Shown in pieces: positions 25,291-34,046 of a stretch of DNA of 64,000 bases. Origin of the DNA: HGM04593 sp045646845 (GTDB lineage: Bacteria > Bacteroidota > Bacteroidia > Bacteroidales > Bacteroidaceae). The stretch covers positions 1 to 64,000 of the forward strand of contig JAZRLO010000045.1 of assembly GCA_045646845.1 (NCBI GenBank). The letters are read 5' to 3'. Below the pieces are notes generated by a model, which made no database searches, was not told where the DNA came from, and was given only the letters and a program-made list of their open reading frames with translations. The first letter of the stretch is position 1. Every line of letters starts with the position of its first letter. Both the position numbers and the translations under genes were made by a program.

Positions 25291-26307
25291 TTACTCCTCG
25301 AAGCCGTTGGGATTGTTCTTCTGCCAGTTCCAGCTGTCGCGGCACATCTCCTCAATGCCGAACTGAGCCTTCCAGCCAAGTTCTGCCTCTGCCTTTGCAG
25401 GGTTACAGTAGCAAGTAGCGATGTCACCCGGACGGCGTGGCTTGATAGCGTAAGGAACGGGAACACCGTTAGCCTTCTCGAATGCCTTAACAACGTCGAG
25501 CACTGAATAACCGTGACCTGTACCGATGTTGTAGATTGCGATACCCTTGTTAGCAACGATAGCCTTCAAAGCAGCAACGTGAGCACGTGCAAGGTCAACT
25601 ACGTGGATGTAGTCGCGTACACCTGTACCGTCGTGTGTGTCATAGTCGTCACCGAATACACCAAGCTCGGCACGCTTGCCAACTGCAGTCTGTGTGATGT
25701 AAGGCATAAGGTTGTTGGGGATACCGTTGGGGTTCTCACCGATTGTACCGCTCTTGTGGGCACCGATTGGGTTGAAGTAACGCAACAGAACAATATTCCA
25801 CTCGTTGTCGGCCTTCTGGATATCCATCAAAACCTCCTCGAGCATAGACTTTGTCTGGCCATAAGGATTGGTGCAGTGTCCTTTGGGGCACTCCTCTGTG
25901 ATGGGGATGATGGCGGGGTCACCATAAACTGTAGCACTTGAAGAGAAAATCATGTTCTTGCAACCGTTCTTGCGCATAACATCGGCAAGCACGAATGTAC
26001 CGTTCATGTTGTTCTCATAGTACTCAAGAGGCTTTGCGCAGCTCTCTCCTACAGCCTTCAAACCAGCGAAGTGGATACAAGCGTCGAATTTATGCTCATC
26101 GAACACCTTCTGCAAACCCTCGCGGTCGCGGATGTCAACCTTATAGAAGGGAACATCCTTGCCAATAATCTTGGCAACACGCTTTAACGAGATGGGAGAC
26201 GAGTTGTCAAGGTTGTCAACTACAACAGCCTCGTGGCCTGCCTCTGTGAGCTCAATCAAGGTGTGGCTTCCGATGAAACCTGCACCACCTGTCAAAAGAA
26301 TCTTCAT
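25291..26307 (-). CDS. galE: UDP-glucose 4-epimerase
   Basis: 338 aa, the standard length. The NAD-binding GGAGFIGSH is at residues 7-15, a catalytic Ser/Thr is in FSSSATVYG, and the YxxxK pair is in NPYGQTKSM. RYFNPIGAHKSG and RDYIHVVDLA are GalE landmarks. It interconverts UDP-glucose and UDP-galactose in the Leloir pathway and for surface polysaccharides. Confidence 0.97.
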   Translation of the reverse strand: MKILLTGGAGFIGSHTLIELTEAGHEAVVVDNLDNSSPISLKRVAKIIGKDVPFYKVDIRDREGLQKVFDEHKFDACIHFAGLKAVGESCAKPLEYYENNMNGTFVLADVMRKNGCKNMIFSSSATVYGDPAIIPITEECPKGHCTNPYGQTKSMLEEVLMDIQKADNEWNIVLLRYFNPIGAHKSGTIGENPNGIPNNLMPYITQTAVGKRAELGVFGDDYDTHDGTGVRDYIHVVDLARAHVAALKAIVANKGIAIYNIGTGHGYSVLDVVKAFEKANGVPVPYAIKPRRPGDIATCYCNPAKAEAELGWKAQFGIEEMCRDSWNWQKNNPNGFEE

Positions 26308-26380
26308 TTTAGTAAACTGTTATAATGTTAGTTAAGTTACCACATTTGTGCAATATCCCATTTTGGGGAATAAATTATCG

Positions 26381-26410
26381 CAAATTTAATACATTTTATC
26401 CAACAGCAAA
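26381..26410 (-). promoter_or_regulatory. Promoter for galE
   Basis: On the minus strand: TTTG at 26407-26410, an 18-bp spacer, then TAAATTTG at 26381-26388. Confidence 0.65.
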
Positions 26411-26451
26411 ATTATTTGCGGAATTTATTGGAGCAGGCACATTTTTCACCT

Positions 26452-27891
26452 TCAGCACCACTCTACCAGTTCACGTGGCAATGAAATCCTCTTGGGCTCG
26501 CCACGTTTGCCATAAATATAGTAGTTGCTTGCAAGCGCATTCTCAAATTTGAGTGTAAAGGCAGCTTTAATTCTTGAACAGTGTTCGTTTATGGCATTGC
26601 TGAACGGGTCGGTAACACGTGCCACTGTTGCCTTCACATTCTCCTCATCGTCGCTCTCTATCATATCCCAGTAAAGGGCAGTGAGTTCATTGCGGTAGTC
26701 GGGCAGTTCCTTGAACATAATACCTTCGTCATATCTTAGGAATAACAGATAAATAGCCTTGGTCATAGGTGCCATTTCAATAACCATATTGTTGTAATCG
26801 GGCAACGTAATATTGTATTCATCGTCGATATGTATGCGGCTGAGCAAGTTCTTTTCACCTGCTATACTGCGTATTACAAGACTGCCGATACCAAGTTTAT
26901 GCAGTTGCTTTATACCTTCATAAATCTTGTTTGTTGCCTCGATATAAGCATCGGAAGTCATCACTTCGTTGAACAGAGCGTCGGCTCCAATATTCTTTAC
27001 ATTGGTTTCCCATTGAACCTTTATTGGCAATGTTGCAGGTATTGATTCAAACTCAACCTCGTCCTCCATGCAACCGCCGGCAAACTCTGCTTCGTTATCA
27101 TCGGAACATAATTGATAGGCTGCCCACTCCTTAAATGTACCGAGAAAGGAACCGAACTTGTTCGAACCCTTTTGGGCCTTGCACTTCTCTTCGGTTTGTG
27201 ATTCAGTAAAATCAAATTTTCTTCTGAAACGGATTCCGCTATCTTCCTCATCTTTCGGGCGTATTATGCGGAACATTGTTTGGCCGGTTTCCTCCTCTTC
27301 CTCGTCTGCGGTAGCCGGCTCGTCGCACTGCCCGGAGAGAATGCCGGAGTCGTCATCAGTGTCTTCTTTCACATCGGGTGAAAAGGGCGTTTCAAAACAT
27401 TCCTGTTGGAATTCATAATCCAATGACAAGGAACATTCTTCGTTATTGCTTGACTGTGGGAGTGCATAGATGAAATCGTAAATCTCTTCATACAACAACA
27501 ATGCGTCCGTGTAGTTTTCAAACTCCCACATTTCAAAAACAGGCTCACCACCCTCGTTGCTGCAACGCAACAGGAAAGGATTGTAGGGCAACCCCTCCAT
27601 TCCACCTAACAGCATCTCAAAAACATCGGCCGTGGCAAATGCCGTGGTACGTTCTCCTGTAGGAACAATGTAATCGAGGTACTCCTGCCCCGATATCTCC
27701 TCGGCCAATTTTGGCAGATATACCAACTCCATACCGTTACTGTTGAAATCGTTCTTTAGTATTTCGTGCGCCTCGGACATAAGCAGGTTGGCTTCGTGGT
27801 TGTATTCCCTCTCCATGTATATGTACTGCTTCTCCCCAATTCCGTAATCAATAGCAATACTGTTCTTGGCTGTTATTTTTGTGTATTTCAT
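26452..27891 (-). CDS. Conserved unknown protein with acidic middle
   Basis: 479 aa, soluble, no signal peptide. The middle (about 155-205) is very acidic with EDTDDDSG and DEEEEE-type runs. The C-terminal 130 residues are the best conserved in character: PMTKAIYLLFLRYDEGI, FKELPDYRNELTALYW, DPFSNAINEHCSRIKAAF and a terminal LPRELVEW. I recall this C-terminal pattern from other Bacteroidota hypothetical proteins, but know no function. It is divergent from the VWA gene at 28072. Confidence 0.7.
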   Translation of the reverse strand: MKYTKITAKNSIAIDYGIGEKQYIYMEREYNHEANLLMSEAHEILKNDFNSNGMELVYLPKLAEEISGQEYLDYIVPTGERTTAFATADVFEMLLGGMEGLPYNPFLLRCSNEGGEPVFEMWEFENYTDALLLYEEIYDFIYALPQSSNNEECSLSLDYEFQQECFETPFSPDVKEDTDDDSGILSGQCDEPATADEEEEETGQTMFRIIRPKDEEDSGIRFRRKFDFTESQTEEKCKAQKGSNKFGSFLGTFKEWAAYQLCSDDNEAEFAGGCMEDEVEFESIPATLPIKVQWETNVKNIGADALFNEVMTSDAYIEATNKIYEGIKQLHKLGIGSLVIRSIAGEKNLLSRIHIDDEYNITLPDYNNMVIEMAPMTKAIYLLFLRYDEGIMFKELPDYRNELTALYWDMIESDDEENVKATVARVTDPFSNAINEHCSRIKAAFTLKFENALASNYYIYGKRGEPKRISLPRELVEWC

Positions 27892-28004
27892 TCTGTGTAA
27901 GTGTTGTGTCTGTTACCTTGAACGCAAATATACCTTTCTCTCCCGATATTTCAAACCTCTTGCACAGCTTTTTTCGCTGCAAGCCTTGCAGAGCAAATAA
28001 ATGC

Positions 28005-28033
28005 TTGGAATAAAATCCATATATCTAATTTTG
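28005..28033 (+). promoter_or_regulatory. Promoter for the VWA gene
   Basis: TTG at 28005-28007, an 18-bp spacer, TAATTTTG at 28026-28033. Confidence 0.55.
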
Positions 28034-28071
28034 CTGTAGAGATGTTTAACCCAAATACTAAATTCAACATT

Positions 28072-28713
28072 ATGAAAACAAAGATTTACAACCTTATTAT
28101 CCTTGACGAGAGTGGTTCAATGCAAAGTATCAAAACTGCGGCACTCAACAGCGTTAACGAGAGCCTGCAGAGCATACGTCATGCACAGATGAAATACGAG
28201 GATCAGGAGCACTATGTTACTTTCGTAACCTTTAACAACGATGTGAAAACCCTGTTCGAATGTGTAAGCATCGATATGATAAATGACCTCACCCCGCGTG
28301 ACTATAACCCCGACTGCTGCACTGCGCTCTACGATGCCATGGGCATGTCGCTTGGCAAGCTGCGCCGCACCGTTGCAAAGGATGACAAAGTACTTGTCAC
28401 CATTGTAACCGATGGCTATGAGAACGCATCGCGTGAATACAGTGCCAAGGCAATAAAGGCTCTTGTCGAAGAGCTCAAGAGCCAAGGCTGGGTATTTGCC
28501 TACATGGGTGCCAACCAGGATGTAGAGGCCGTTGGTGCAAGCCTTGCAATAACCAACACCTTGAGTTTTGCAGCAACCGATGAGGGAACACATGAGATGT
28601 CCTGTAAAATGAAAAAAGGCCGCTCACGCTTGTTCGACAGTATTGCCTTTTGCTGCTTTGATGCTTCGGCAGCAAATGAGTCGTTCTTTAAAGAGGAGGA
28701 TGATGAACAATAA
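28072..28713 (+). CDS. Cytosolic VWA-domain protein
   Basis: 213 aa from ATG 28072 (an ATG at 28042 lies 9 bp after the -7 box and adds an unlike leader). The whole protein is one von Willebrand A domain: LDESGSM (the DxSxS metal site) near residue 11, the Thr and Asp of the site in DYNPDCCTALYDAMG and VTIVTDGYENASREY. It lacks a signal peptide and membrane helix, so it works in the cytosol as a metal-dependent binding protein. It is the first of a group ending with a small broken ORF. Such stand-alone VWA proteins often partner with ATPases or unknown genes; its divergent neighbour at 26452 is a candidate. Confidence 0.9.
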   Translation: MKTKIYNLIILDESGSMQSIKTAALNSVNESLQSIRHAQMKYEDQEHYVTFVTFNNDVKTLFECVSIDMINDLTPRDYNPDCCTALYDAMGMSLGKLRRTVAKDDKVLVTIVTDGYENASREYSAKAIKALVEELKSQGWVFAYMGANQDVEAVGASLAITNTLSFAATDEGTHEMSCKMKKGRSRLFDSIAFCCFDASAANESFFKEEDDEQ

Positions 28714-28927
28714 GGAGTAAATAAACAACTATAATTACTATCATTGCCACAAGGTCCAAGACATTCTCATTAATGTAATCAACGGGATTAATTCGGAGAG
28801 CATCGATGTAAAGATTGAGGGAGATGACTACCAGTTCAAGTTCAGGGGTATTCATGCAAGACATGTTGCACAACTGCATGAATTGGGAGTAAAGGAGAAT
28901 GGCGAGTACTCCCCTATCCGCCTGTAG
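28700..28927 (+). pseudogene. Small ORF interrupted by an early stop
   Basis: ATGATG at 28700 overlaps the VWA stop region, reads MMNNKE, and meets TAA at 28718. In the same frame, 68 further codons are open (including INGINSESIDVKIEGDDYQF and HVAQLHELGVKENGEYS) to a TAG at 28925. The composition looks protein-like. It is either a recently broken gene, uses an atypical start after 28720, or is chance. I know no homologue. Confidence 0.4.
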
Positions 28928-29075
28928 CCCGTGGCCCCGGCACTCTATTTATATTCGTGCCATTTGAAATATATGTGTGTAGGATACATTTTTAATCCAC
29001 CACGCCATAATTATTGGGATAACAGAGACAGTTGCGATTCCATATTTTACTAAAATAGATTTAAATAATATTTAA

Positions 29076-29309
29076 ATGAGCGACAAAGTAAGATTGAAAG
29101 ACTCACCGGAAAGAATCTTCGATCTCCTAATAAGGTTATTGTGGAGTTTGAAAGCGAGCAAGACAACAATCAAAGCGGTGGTAGCACTTCTGCCGGAAGC
29201 ACAACAGCGATGGAAACTGATGGAGTGGATATCAAAGCAGATGGAGACTCACAATCCCGTAGAGGGCGAGATACTGGAACAGGCTTTGAAAATGAGCAAG
29301 AAGAGATAA
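29076..29309 (+). CDS. Small paralogous protein, copy 1
   Basis: 77 aa, soluble and helical, starting MSDKVRLKDSPERIFDLLI and holding SKTTIKAVVALLPEAQQR, KLMEWISKQMETHNPVEGEI and a Lys-rich end. A second copy with the same frame is at 62027-62260. Between the copies, many DNA differences fall in third positions of this frame and are silent, while they would change residues in the overlapping frame, so I take this as the coding frame. I do not recognise the family. It ends 1 bp before the KptA gene and may be translated with it. Confidence 0.6.
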   Translation: MSDKVRLKDSPERIFDLLIRLLWSLKASKTTIKAVVALLPEAQQRWKLMEWISKQMETHNPVEGEILEQALKMSKKR

Positions 29310-29310
29310 A

Positions 29311-29826
29311 ATGCATAACAAAAGCCGTAAACTGGCCTATTTGCTGAGGCACGACAAGGAATATGATTTTGACGGGCGAGGTTGGCGCACTGTTGCCGTC
29401 CTTGTAGAGAATCATGGCTATACATTCGATGAACTTTGCCACATTGTAGAGAGTAACGACAAACAACGGTTTGAATTCTCAGATAATATGTCAATGATTC
29501 GCGCAAGGCAAGGGCACTCCGTGCATGTAGATGTTGAACTTGAGGAAAAAGAACCTCCTGCAATATTGTATCATGGCACTGCGAAAAAGAATATTGAGAG
29601 TATTCTCAACAACGGCATATCTCCCGGCAAACGCTTACACGTTCACTTGTCGGCAGAAAAAGAGACGGCAATCAAAGTTGGCAAACGACATGGTGAGCCT
29701 GCTGTTCTTGCCATAGATACAAAACGGATGCGTGAAAATGGAATAAAGTTCTACCTGTCGAGAAATGGAGTTTGGCTCACTGAATTTATAGACAGCAAGT
29801 TCCTGAATATGCAAAACAACGGATAA
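29311..29826 (+). CDS. kptA: RNA 2'-phosphotransferase (KptA/Tpt1 family)
   Basis: 171 aa. Seen: KLAYLLRHD (N-terminal RH), IRARQGHSV (RAxQGHS), LYHGT near residue 87, and RLHVHLSAEKETAIKVGKRHG, which give the Arg-His-Arg-Arg set of Tpt1. The enzyme moves an internal 2'-phosphate from RNA to NAD, leaving ADP-ribose 1'',2''-cyclic phosphate. In bacteria, which lack the yeast tRNA-splicing route, the natural substrate is not settled. It is followed by a terminator and preceded by the small paralogous gene. Confidence 0.93.
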   Translation: MHNKSRKLAYLLRHDKEYDFDGRGWRTVAVLVENHGYTFDELCHIVESNDKQRFEFSDNMSMIRARQGHSVHVDVELEEKEPPAILYHGTAKKNIESILNNGISPGKRLHVHLSAEKETAIKVGKRHGEPAVLAIDTKRMRENGIKFYLSRNGVWLTEFIDSKFLNMQNNG

Positions 29827-29844
29827 TCATATTAGACATAACAA

Positions 29845-29878
29845 AACCCCGAAAGTTTTTTTCTAACTTTCGGGGTTC
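29845..29878. terminator. Bidirectional terminator after kptA
   Basis: 13-bp perfect stem (AACCCCGAAAGTT at 29845-29857, AACTTTCGGGGTT at 29865-29877). It lies between convergent units. Confidence 0.85.
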
Positions 29879-29920
29879 AGGTTAAAGGGTACAATCCTTT
29901 TTCGTTTATATGCCGTGCGT

Positions 29921-30271
29921 TCAATCTATATCGGCTGCAAGTATCTTCCATATAGAGTAGATATTGCAGACAACAAGAATAGTAACGGATATGACAATTA
30001 TTGGAGTTCCAGCCTTGAATATGGTGGAGAGCACTGAAATGATAAGCATAATGGTGAACATGATGCTGCTGACGGCCTTTATGTTCGTGGCAGCTCTGCC
30101 GTTGGGAGTGCTTACGGACATTATTGGAAGCAAGGTTGCGACAAAGCCGATGAAAGTACCTATAGTAAGTACCATGCAGGCATCGTATCCTTCGTTAAGC
30201 GTATATGTCAGGTAGCTGAAGGCTGCTGACAATACGACAGACAATATTGCGGGGAATGCCGAGATTTTCAT
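29921..30271 (-). CDS. Small four-helix membrane protein
   Basis: 116 aa, nearly all membrane: helices near residues 4-24 (FPAILSVVLSAAFSYLTY), 31-50, 65-84 and 89-110. No catalytic motif. Its ATG overlaps the stop of the GYF gene (ATGA), so it is the last gene of the four-gene operon and probably translationally coupled. Likely a membrane partner of the SPFH protein; the role is unknown. Confidence 0.75.
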   Translation of the reverse strand: MKISAFPAILSVVLSAAFSYLTYTLNEGYDACMVLTIGTFIGFVATLLPIMSVSTPNGRAATNIKAVSSIMFTIMLIISVLSTIFKAGTPIIVISVTILVVCNIYSIWKILAADID

Positions 30272-30624
30272 ATCTGTTCTGTATTTAAAGGTGGTGGTGT
30301 CAGGGCTATAAGTTTGAGTATTGCCGGAACATTCTCAATAGGTTGCCATGCGGTCATTCCGGGCATCCATGCAAGTGTGTTCTTGTTTATCTTTCTGAGG
30401 TTCACAAGCTGCATCATCTCACTTTCGTTGAAAGGACCTGCCTGTTTGCCCTCTATTGCAACATAATAGATGGTTGACTGTTGGTACTGGACGTTCTGCA
30501 TGGAACCGGGGATATACATATTCTGCATGCCCTGGTTCATGCTGTCAATCATCTGTCTTGCAATATTTACCCCCAGACCGAATTCTATCAGTCTGTCCAT
30601 TGAATAAAAATCATTGTCGTTCAT
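30268..30624 (-). CDS. GYF-domain protein
   Basis: 118 aa from ATG at 30624 (MNDNDFYSMDRLIEFG); longer upstream starts reach back into the previous gene's end. The first 40 residues are Met/Gln-rich, then a GYF_2 domain: YYVAIEGKQAGPFNESEMMQ, TLAWMPGMTAWQPIENV. The same domain ends the SPFH protein upstream, so the two may meet common partners. GYF_2 domains are thought to bind Pro-rich tails. Confidence 0.85.
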   Translation of the reverse strand: MNDNDFYSMDRLIEFGLGVNIARQMIDSMNQGMQNMYIPGSMQNVQYQQSTIYYVAIEGKQAGPFNESEMMQLVNLRKINKNTLAWMPGMTAWQPIENVPAILKLIALTPPPLNTEQI

Positions 30625-30667
30625 ATTGCGCTGTTTTATTGTAGTTAATTGAAAATGTTTATGTTGC

Positions 30668-32017
30668 TCACACTTCCGGCATCGGCGGCGGTGTTTGGCC
30701 GGGGGCCGGTGGCATGAATAATGCCTGCAATTCAACAACATTACCTGCAAATTCCCAATTGAGCATGCCCTGTTTCCAAACGTACGTCTGCACGCCTATT
30801 TGACCGTTTTGTACAAGTTGTGCAAGCTGCTGCATGTTGAACGGACCGCTCTGCGTGCCGTTGACTGCCACGAAGTAGTTTGTGTTGGGCGGGGGCGGCG
30901 GAGTGTTCATGGACTGCTGCATCTGCTGGCCCATATTGTTCATCATTCCGCTCATCTGGTGACCCATGGCACCACCCATCATCATGCCGGTCATCATGGC
31001 TGCAGGGTTCATACCGCCACCTCCTTCGCCAATGTTACCCATCTGACCAAGGCTCTGCGCACCGGTCTTGAGTACATCGGCCTGCAGGTTTATTTGGTGA
31101 GCACCTATGAAGTTCGTCTCGGTCTGCAGACGCTGGGCACGCTGTGCCTCTTCGCGCTGTATGCGCATCGTTTCTGTCATGTTCTCCGTGTTTATGGCCT
31201 GCATGTCGTAGAGGTTCTTTACGTTTATGTCGGCCTGAGCATTCATTGTGCGTGCCGTGATTCCAGCAGTGAGCCCACGCAGTTCAATATAATAAGGACT
31301 TTCTTTGTCTATCTCTATGGCTGAAATGTCGAGGTTTTTGAGATTTACTCCGAATTCTTCTTCGACACGCGGCTTCAGCTGTTCGAGGACCTTGTCATTG
31401 ATTTCAAGAATTTGCCTTTCCATCTGCACAACGGGAATGCCCATGTTCTGAGGGATATTGACGACAATACTCTTCACATATTTGGTAACAGCATCCTTTA
31501 TTTGTCTTTTGAAATCATCAAGCTCGAAGTTTATAAGACGGTTCAACTTTATGAAATTACGGTAATCGGTCAAGTTGAACGTGATTGTTCCGCGTACGGC
31601 CATGGGAATTCCATGGTCGGGAAGACGCGGGTCAAAGACATCGAAGTAAGGAATTCCGAAGAGAATCTGGTTGTTTCCTTGAATGTTTATGAAATACACC
31701 TCGGCTTGAAACGGTGTGTCACCGCCATACGCAAGACCGACAATGCTTGAAAGCACCGGCAAGTTTGCAGTCTTTATGATGCCGTCAAAGGGGCCGACAA
31801 TAAAATCCTGACAACTGCCGTTATTCTGCTTATATACAAAGACTGCGACTTCACCTTCTTTGACCCTGAGAGAGCTTCCATAACGTATTGAATTTTCACG
31901 AGTAGTACTATTGGCATCTTGTCCCTCGGGACGCCATTTCCACACAAGGTATTCCTGTTCATCACAGCGGATGACGTTCATCAAGCCTCCACTCTTTCCT
32001 TTGCTAAAAAGTCCCAT
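30668..32017 (-). CDS. SPFH-domain protein with C-terminal GYF domain
   Basis: 449 aa. The N-terminal ~300 residues are the SPFH/virion-core-like form (VIRCDEQEYLVWKWRPEG, GSSLRVKEGEVAVFVYKQNNG, YFDVFDPRLPDHGIPMAVRG). Residues 240-330 are a Gln/Arg-rich coiled stretch. A Met/Gly/Gln-rich linker leads to a PPPPP run and a GYF_2 domain (YFVAVNGTQSGPFNMQQL, VWKQGMLNWEFAG). It is like YdjI/YdjL-type proteins, which form membrane microdomain scaffolds. The Pro-run could be a ligand for GYF domains in the same operon. Confidence 0.88.
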   Translation of the reverse strand: MGLFSKGKSGGLMNVIRCDEQEYLVWKWRPEGQDANSTTRENSIRYGSSLRVKEGEVAVFVYKQNNGSCQDFIVGPFDGIIKTANLPVLSSIVGLAYGGDTPFQAEVYFINIQGNNQILFGIPYFDVFDPRLPDHGIPMAVRGTITFNLTDYRNFIKLNRLINFELDDFKRQIKDAVTKYVKSIVVNIPQNMGIPVVQMERQILEINDKVLEQLKPRVEEEFGVNLKNLDISAIEIDKESPYYIELRGLTAGITARTMNAQADINVKNLYDMQAINTENMTETMRIQREEAQRAQRLQTETNFIGAHQINLQADVLKTGAQSLGQMGNIGEGGGGMNPAAMMTGMMMGGAMGHQMSGMMNNMGQQMQQSMNTPPPPPNTNYFVAVNGTQSGPFNMQQLAQLVQNGQIGVQTYVWKQGMLNWEFAGNVVELQALFMPPAPGQTPPPMPEV

Positions 32018-32044
32018 AATTATTCTATTTTATTAAGAAACCGT

Positions 32045-33097
32045 TTAAATTTTCACACCAGTTTCACGTACAATTTTCTCTATCTCGGCAATAGTAGCTT
32101 TGTCCTCTTTCATGCTCAAACGCGCCTTTATTACAACCTGTTTCAGTTTATCCTGCCATGCACCTACGAGAGCATTGTGTGCCGCATTGTCGGGATGGTT
32201 GGCTGTAAAGAAATTACCTTTCTTCTGCGCAAGTGGAGCTCCCATTGTCACGAATTCCAGAATGTCGGCCTTAGTTGTCGGAATAGGGAAATTACTGATG
32301 ATTGATTTCTTTCTATCATCTGTACGGTCAGTGATTCCCATCATCATCTCTTTCATGGTCAGAGACTTCCTGTTTGCTTCAACTGAATCAAGTTCGCGCA
32401 TAAGTTTTGTAAAAGTTGCCGATGCTTCCACATTAGAGAATGTAAATCCGCACTGGGGGCAGTGTGTTGAATATGTCTCAATCATGGCACCGCAACCCGG
32501 ACACTTGTTCACATCACCGTACTTTGCATGTTTTTGCTGTGCCGCAGGCGCTGCCTGGTGATGGATTGCAGCCTGTGTTTGAGCCAGAGCAACAGCCTGT
32601 GCATGCTCTTTGTCCTTCTGTTCCTGTTTCCTTTTATAAAGTTTTGCCTCAAGAACCATTTCGAACTCATCAAGGTCAATACCCGAAGCCTGCGCCTTCC
32701 TGAAAAGAACCTGTTTTTCCTTTTCGGTAAGTACACCGTCGGCAAGAGCCATGTTTATGAGATTCTCCAACTTTGAGTCATATATCTGCTCGTCATTGTC
32801 ATCTTGTTGCGTAGAGGGAGAAACTTTCGGTTGCGAAGCCTGCACCCGAACTTCCGGACTTTGTGGTACCGGCGGTGCGGATGGTGCGAACGACGCATGA
32901 GGCTGAACGGTGGAACGAGTTTGTGGAGTAGTTGCCGATTGAGCCGGCCGTTCGGCTTGTTGCTTCATCTGAAGTCTCCGTATCATCGATTCAGAGACCT
33001 CCACTTCTTCGGTATTAACGGTTTTATCTGTATCATCACCGACCAAATCGTTTACAAAAGAATCTATTTTGTTTACTATATTGTCCAAAAAACCCAT
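32045..33097 (-). CDS. Zinc-ribbon protein with TerB-like region
   Basis: 350 aa from ATG at 33097 (MGFLDNIVNKIDSFVND). A Ser/Pro/Gln-rich linker (about 55-110) precedes an acidic helical part (LINMALADGVLTEKEKQVLF) that resembles TerB-like EF-type helices. A zinc ribbon follows (CPGCGAMIETYSTHCPQCG, near 218-236), then a helical C-terminal region. It opens the operon with the SPFH, GYF and small membrane genes; the intergenic gap to the SPFH gene is 27 bp. A likely cytosolic adaptor for the scaffold. A hairpin (TTTGGTGA at 33131 with TCACCAAA at 33144) lies in its upstream region. Confidence 0.8.
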   Translation of the reverse strand: MGFLDNIVNKIDSFVNDLVGDDTDKTVNTEEVEVSESMIRRLQMKQQAERPAQSATTPQTRSTVQPHASFAPSAPPVPQSPEVRVQASQPKVSPSTQQDDNDEQIYDSKLENLINMALADGVLTEKEKQVLFRKAQASGIDLDEFEMVLEAKLYKRKQEQKDKEHAQAVALAQTQAAIHHQAAPAAQQKHAKYGDVNKCPGCGAMIETYSTHCPQCGFTFSNVEASATFTKLMRELDSVEANRKSLTMKEMMMGITDRTDDRKKSIISNFPIPTTKADILEFVTMGAPLAQKKGNFFTANHPDNAAHNALVGAWQDKLKQVVIKARLSMKEDKATIAEIEKIVRETGVKI

Positions 33098-33352
33098 AAT
33101 AGTTAAATGTTTACATAGAGTATTACTTGATTTGGTGATCGACTCACCAAAGTGCAGAACCCCAATTTTGAAATGCAATATTACATTAATTTTTATTCAT
33201 ACGAAAAAAATTATTAGAGTCTTTTTGGTTCTTTTTGAACAATCACAGGGTTTTCGCGGCAATAACCGGCCTTAACAGATAAAAAACAGCAAATAATCGG
33301 ATGAGAAATAAAAATAGTCGCCGAAAAATGAGGATGTTACATAAAAAAGCAT

Positions 33353-33360
33353 TACCTTTG
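33353..33360 (+). promoter_or_regulatory. -7 box for rpsP
   Basis: TACCTTTG matches TAnnTTTG. I see no clear -33 TTG at the usual distance. Confidence 0.45.
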
Positions 33361-33421
33361 CGCTGCCTATACGAGTTATGGGCTAACTCAAATCATTAAC
33401 CATTAAAAACTATTTGAAAAA

Positions 33422-33973
33422 ATGGCAACAAAAATCAGACTTCAGAGAAGAGGCCACAAGCACTATGCCTTCTACTCTATCGTGATTGCAGATTCGAGAG
33501 CTCCACGTGATGGAAAGTTCACCGAGAAGATCGGTACTTACAATCCTAACACAAACCCCGCTTCTGTTGAGCTCAACTTCGAGCGCGCTTTGTGGTGGGT
33601 AAACAACGGTGCTACTCCTACCGACACAGTTCGTAACATCCTTTCTCGCGAGGGCGTATATTTGATGAAGCACCTCCAGGGCGGTGTTAAGAAGGGTGCG
33701 TTTGACGAGGCTGCTGCTCAGGCTAAGTTTGAGGCTTGGAAGACAGCTAAGGTAAATGCTCTCAACGGTATCAAGAGCGCCGAAGAGCAGGCTAAGCGTG
33801 ACAACAAGAAGGCACGTTTGGAGGCTGAGAAGGAGGTTAACGCAGCTATTGCAAAGAAGGTTGCTGACAAGAAGGCTGCCGAGGCTCTTGCAAAGGCTGA
33901 GGCTGAGGCTGCTGCAGCTGCTGAAGAGGCTGCTCCTGCAGAGGAGGCAACAGAGGCTCCCGCTGAGGCTTAA
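33422..33973 (+). CDS. rpsP: 30S ribosomal protein S16
   Basis: 183 aa. The first 80 residues are S16 proper (KIRLQRRGHKHYAFYSIVIA, GKFTEKIGTYNPN). The rest is a charged then Ala/Glu-rich extension (KKARLEAEKEVNAAIAKKV, and a tail rich in AEAAAAAEEAAPAEE), a feature of Bacteroidota S16. S16 helps assemble the 30S body. It is followed by a terminator and is monocistronic here, not next to trmD as in many other bacteria; trmD is 28 kb away. Confidence 0.97.
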   Translation: MATKIRLQRRGHKHYAFYSIVIADSRAPRDGKFTEKIGTYNPNTNPASVELNFERALWWVNNGATPTDTVRNILSREGVYLMKHLQGGVKKGAFDEAAAQAKFEAWKTAKVNALNGIKSAEEQAKRDNKKARLEAEKEVNAAIAKKVADKKAAEALAKAEAEAAAAAEEAAPAEEATEAPAEA

Positions 33974-34015
33974 GAACCTTTCCCCGACTGGGGTTTGCAG
34001 TAATGCTCAGAATAG

Positions 34016-34046
34016 GACCGGTACCATTTGGTGCCGGTCTTTGTTT
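34016..34046 (+). terminator. Terminator after rpsP
   Basis: 10-bp stem GACCGGTACC (34016-34025) with GGTGCCGGTC (34030-34039), one mismatch, then TTTGTTTT. Confidence 0.8.

Noticed and set aside
29141..29347. 68-codon alternative frame over copy 1 of the small gene
   Set aside because: Differences between the two copies are nearly all amino-acid-changing in this frame and silent in the 77-aa frame.
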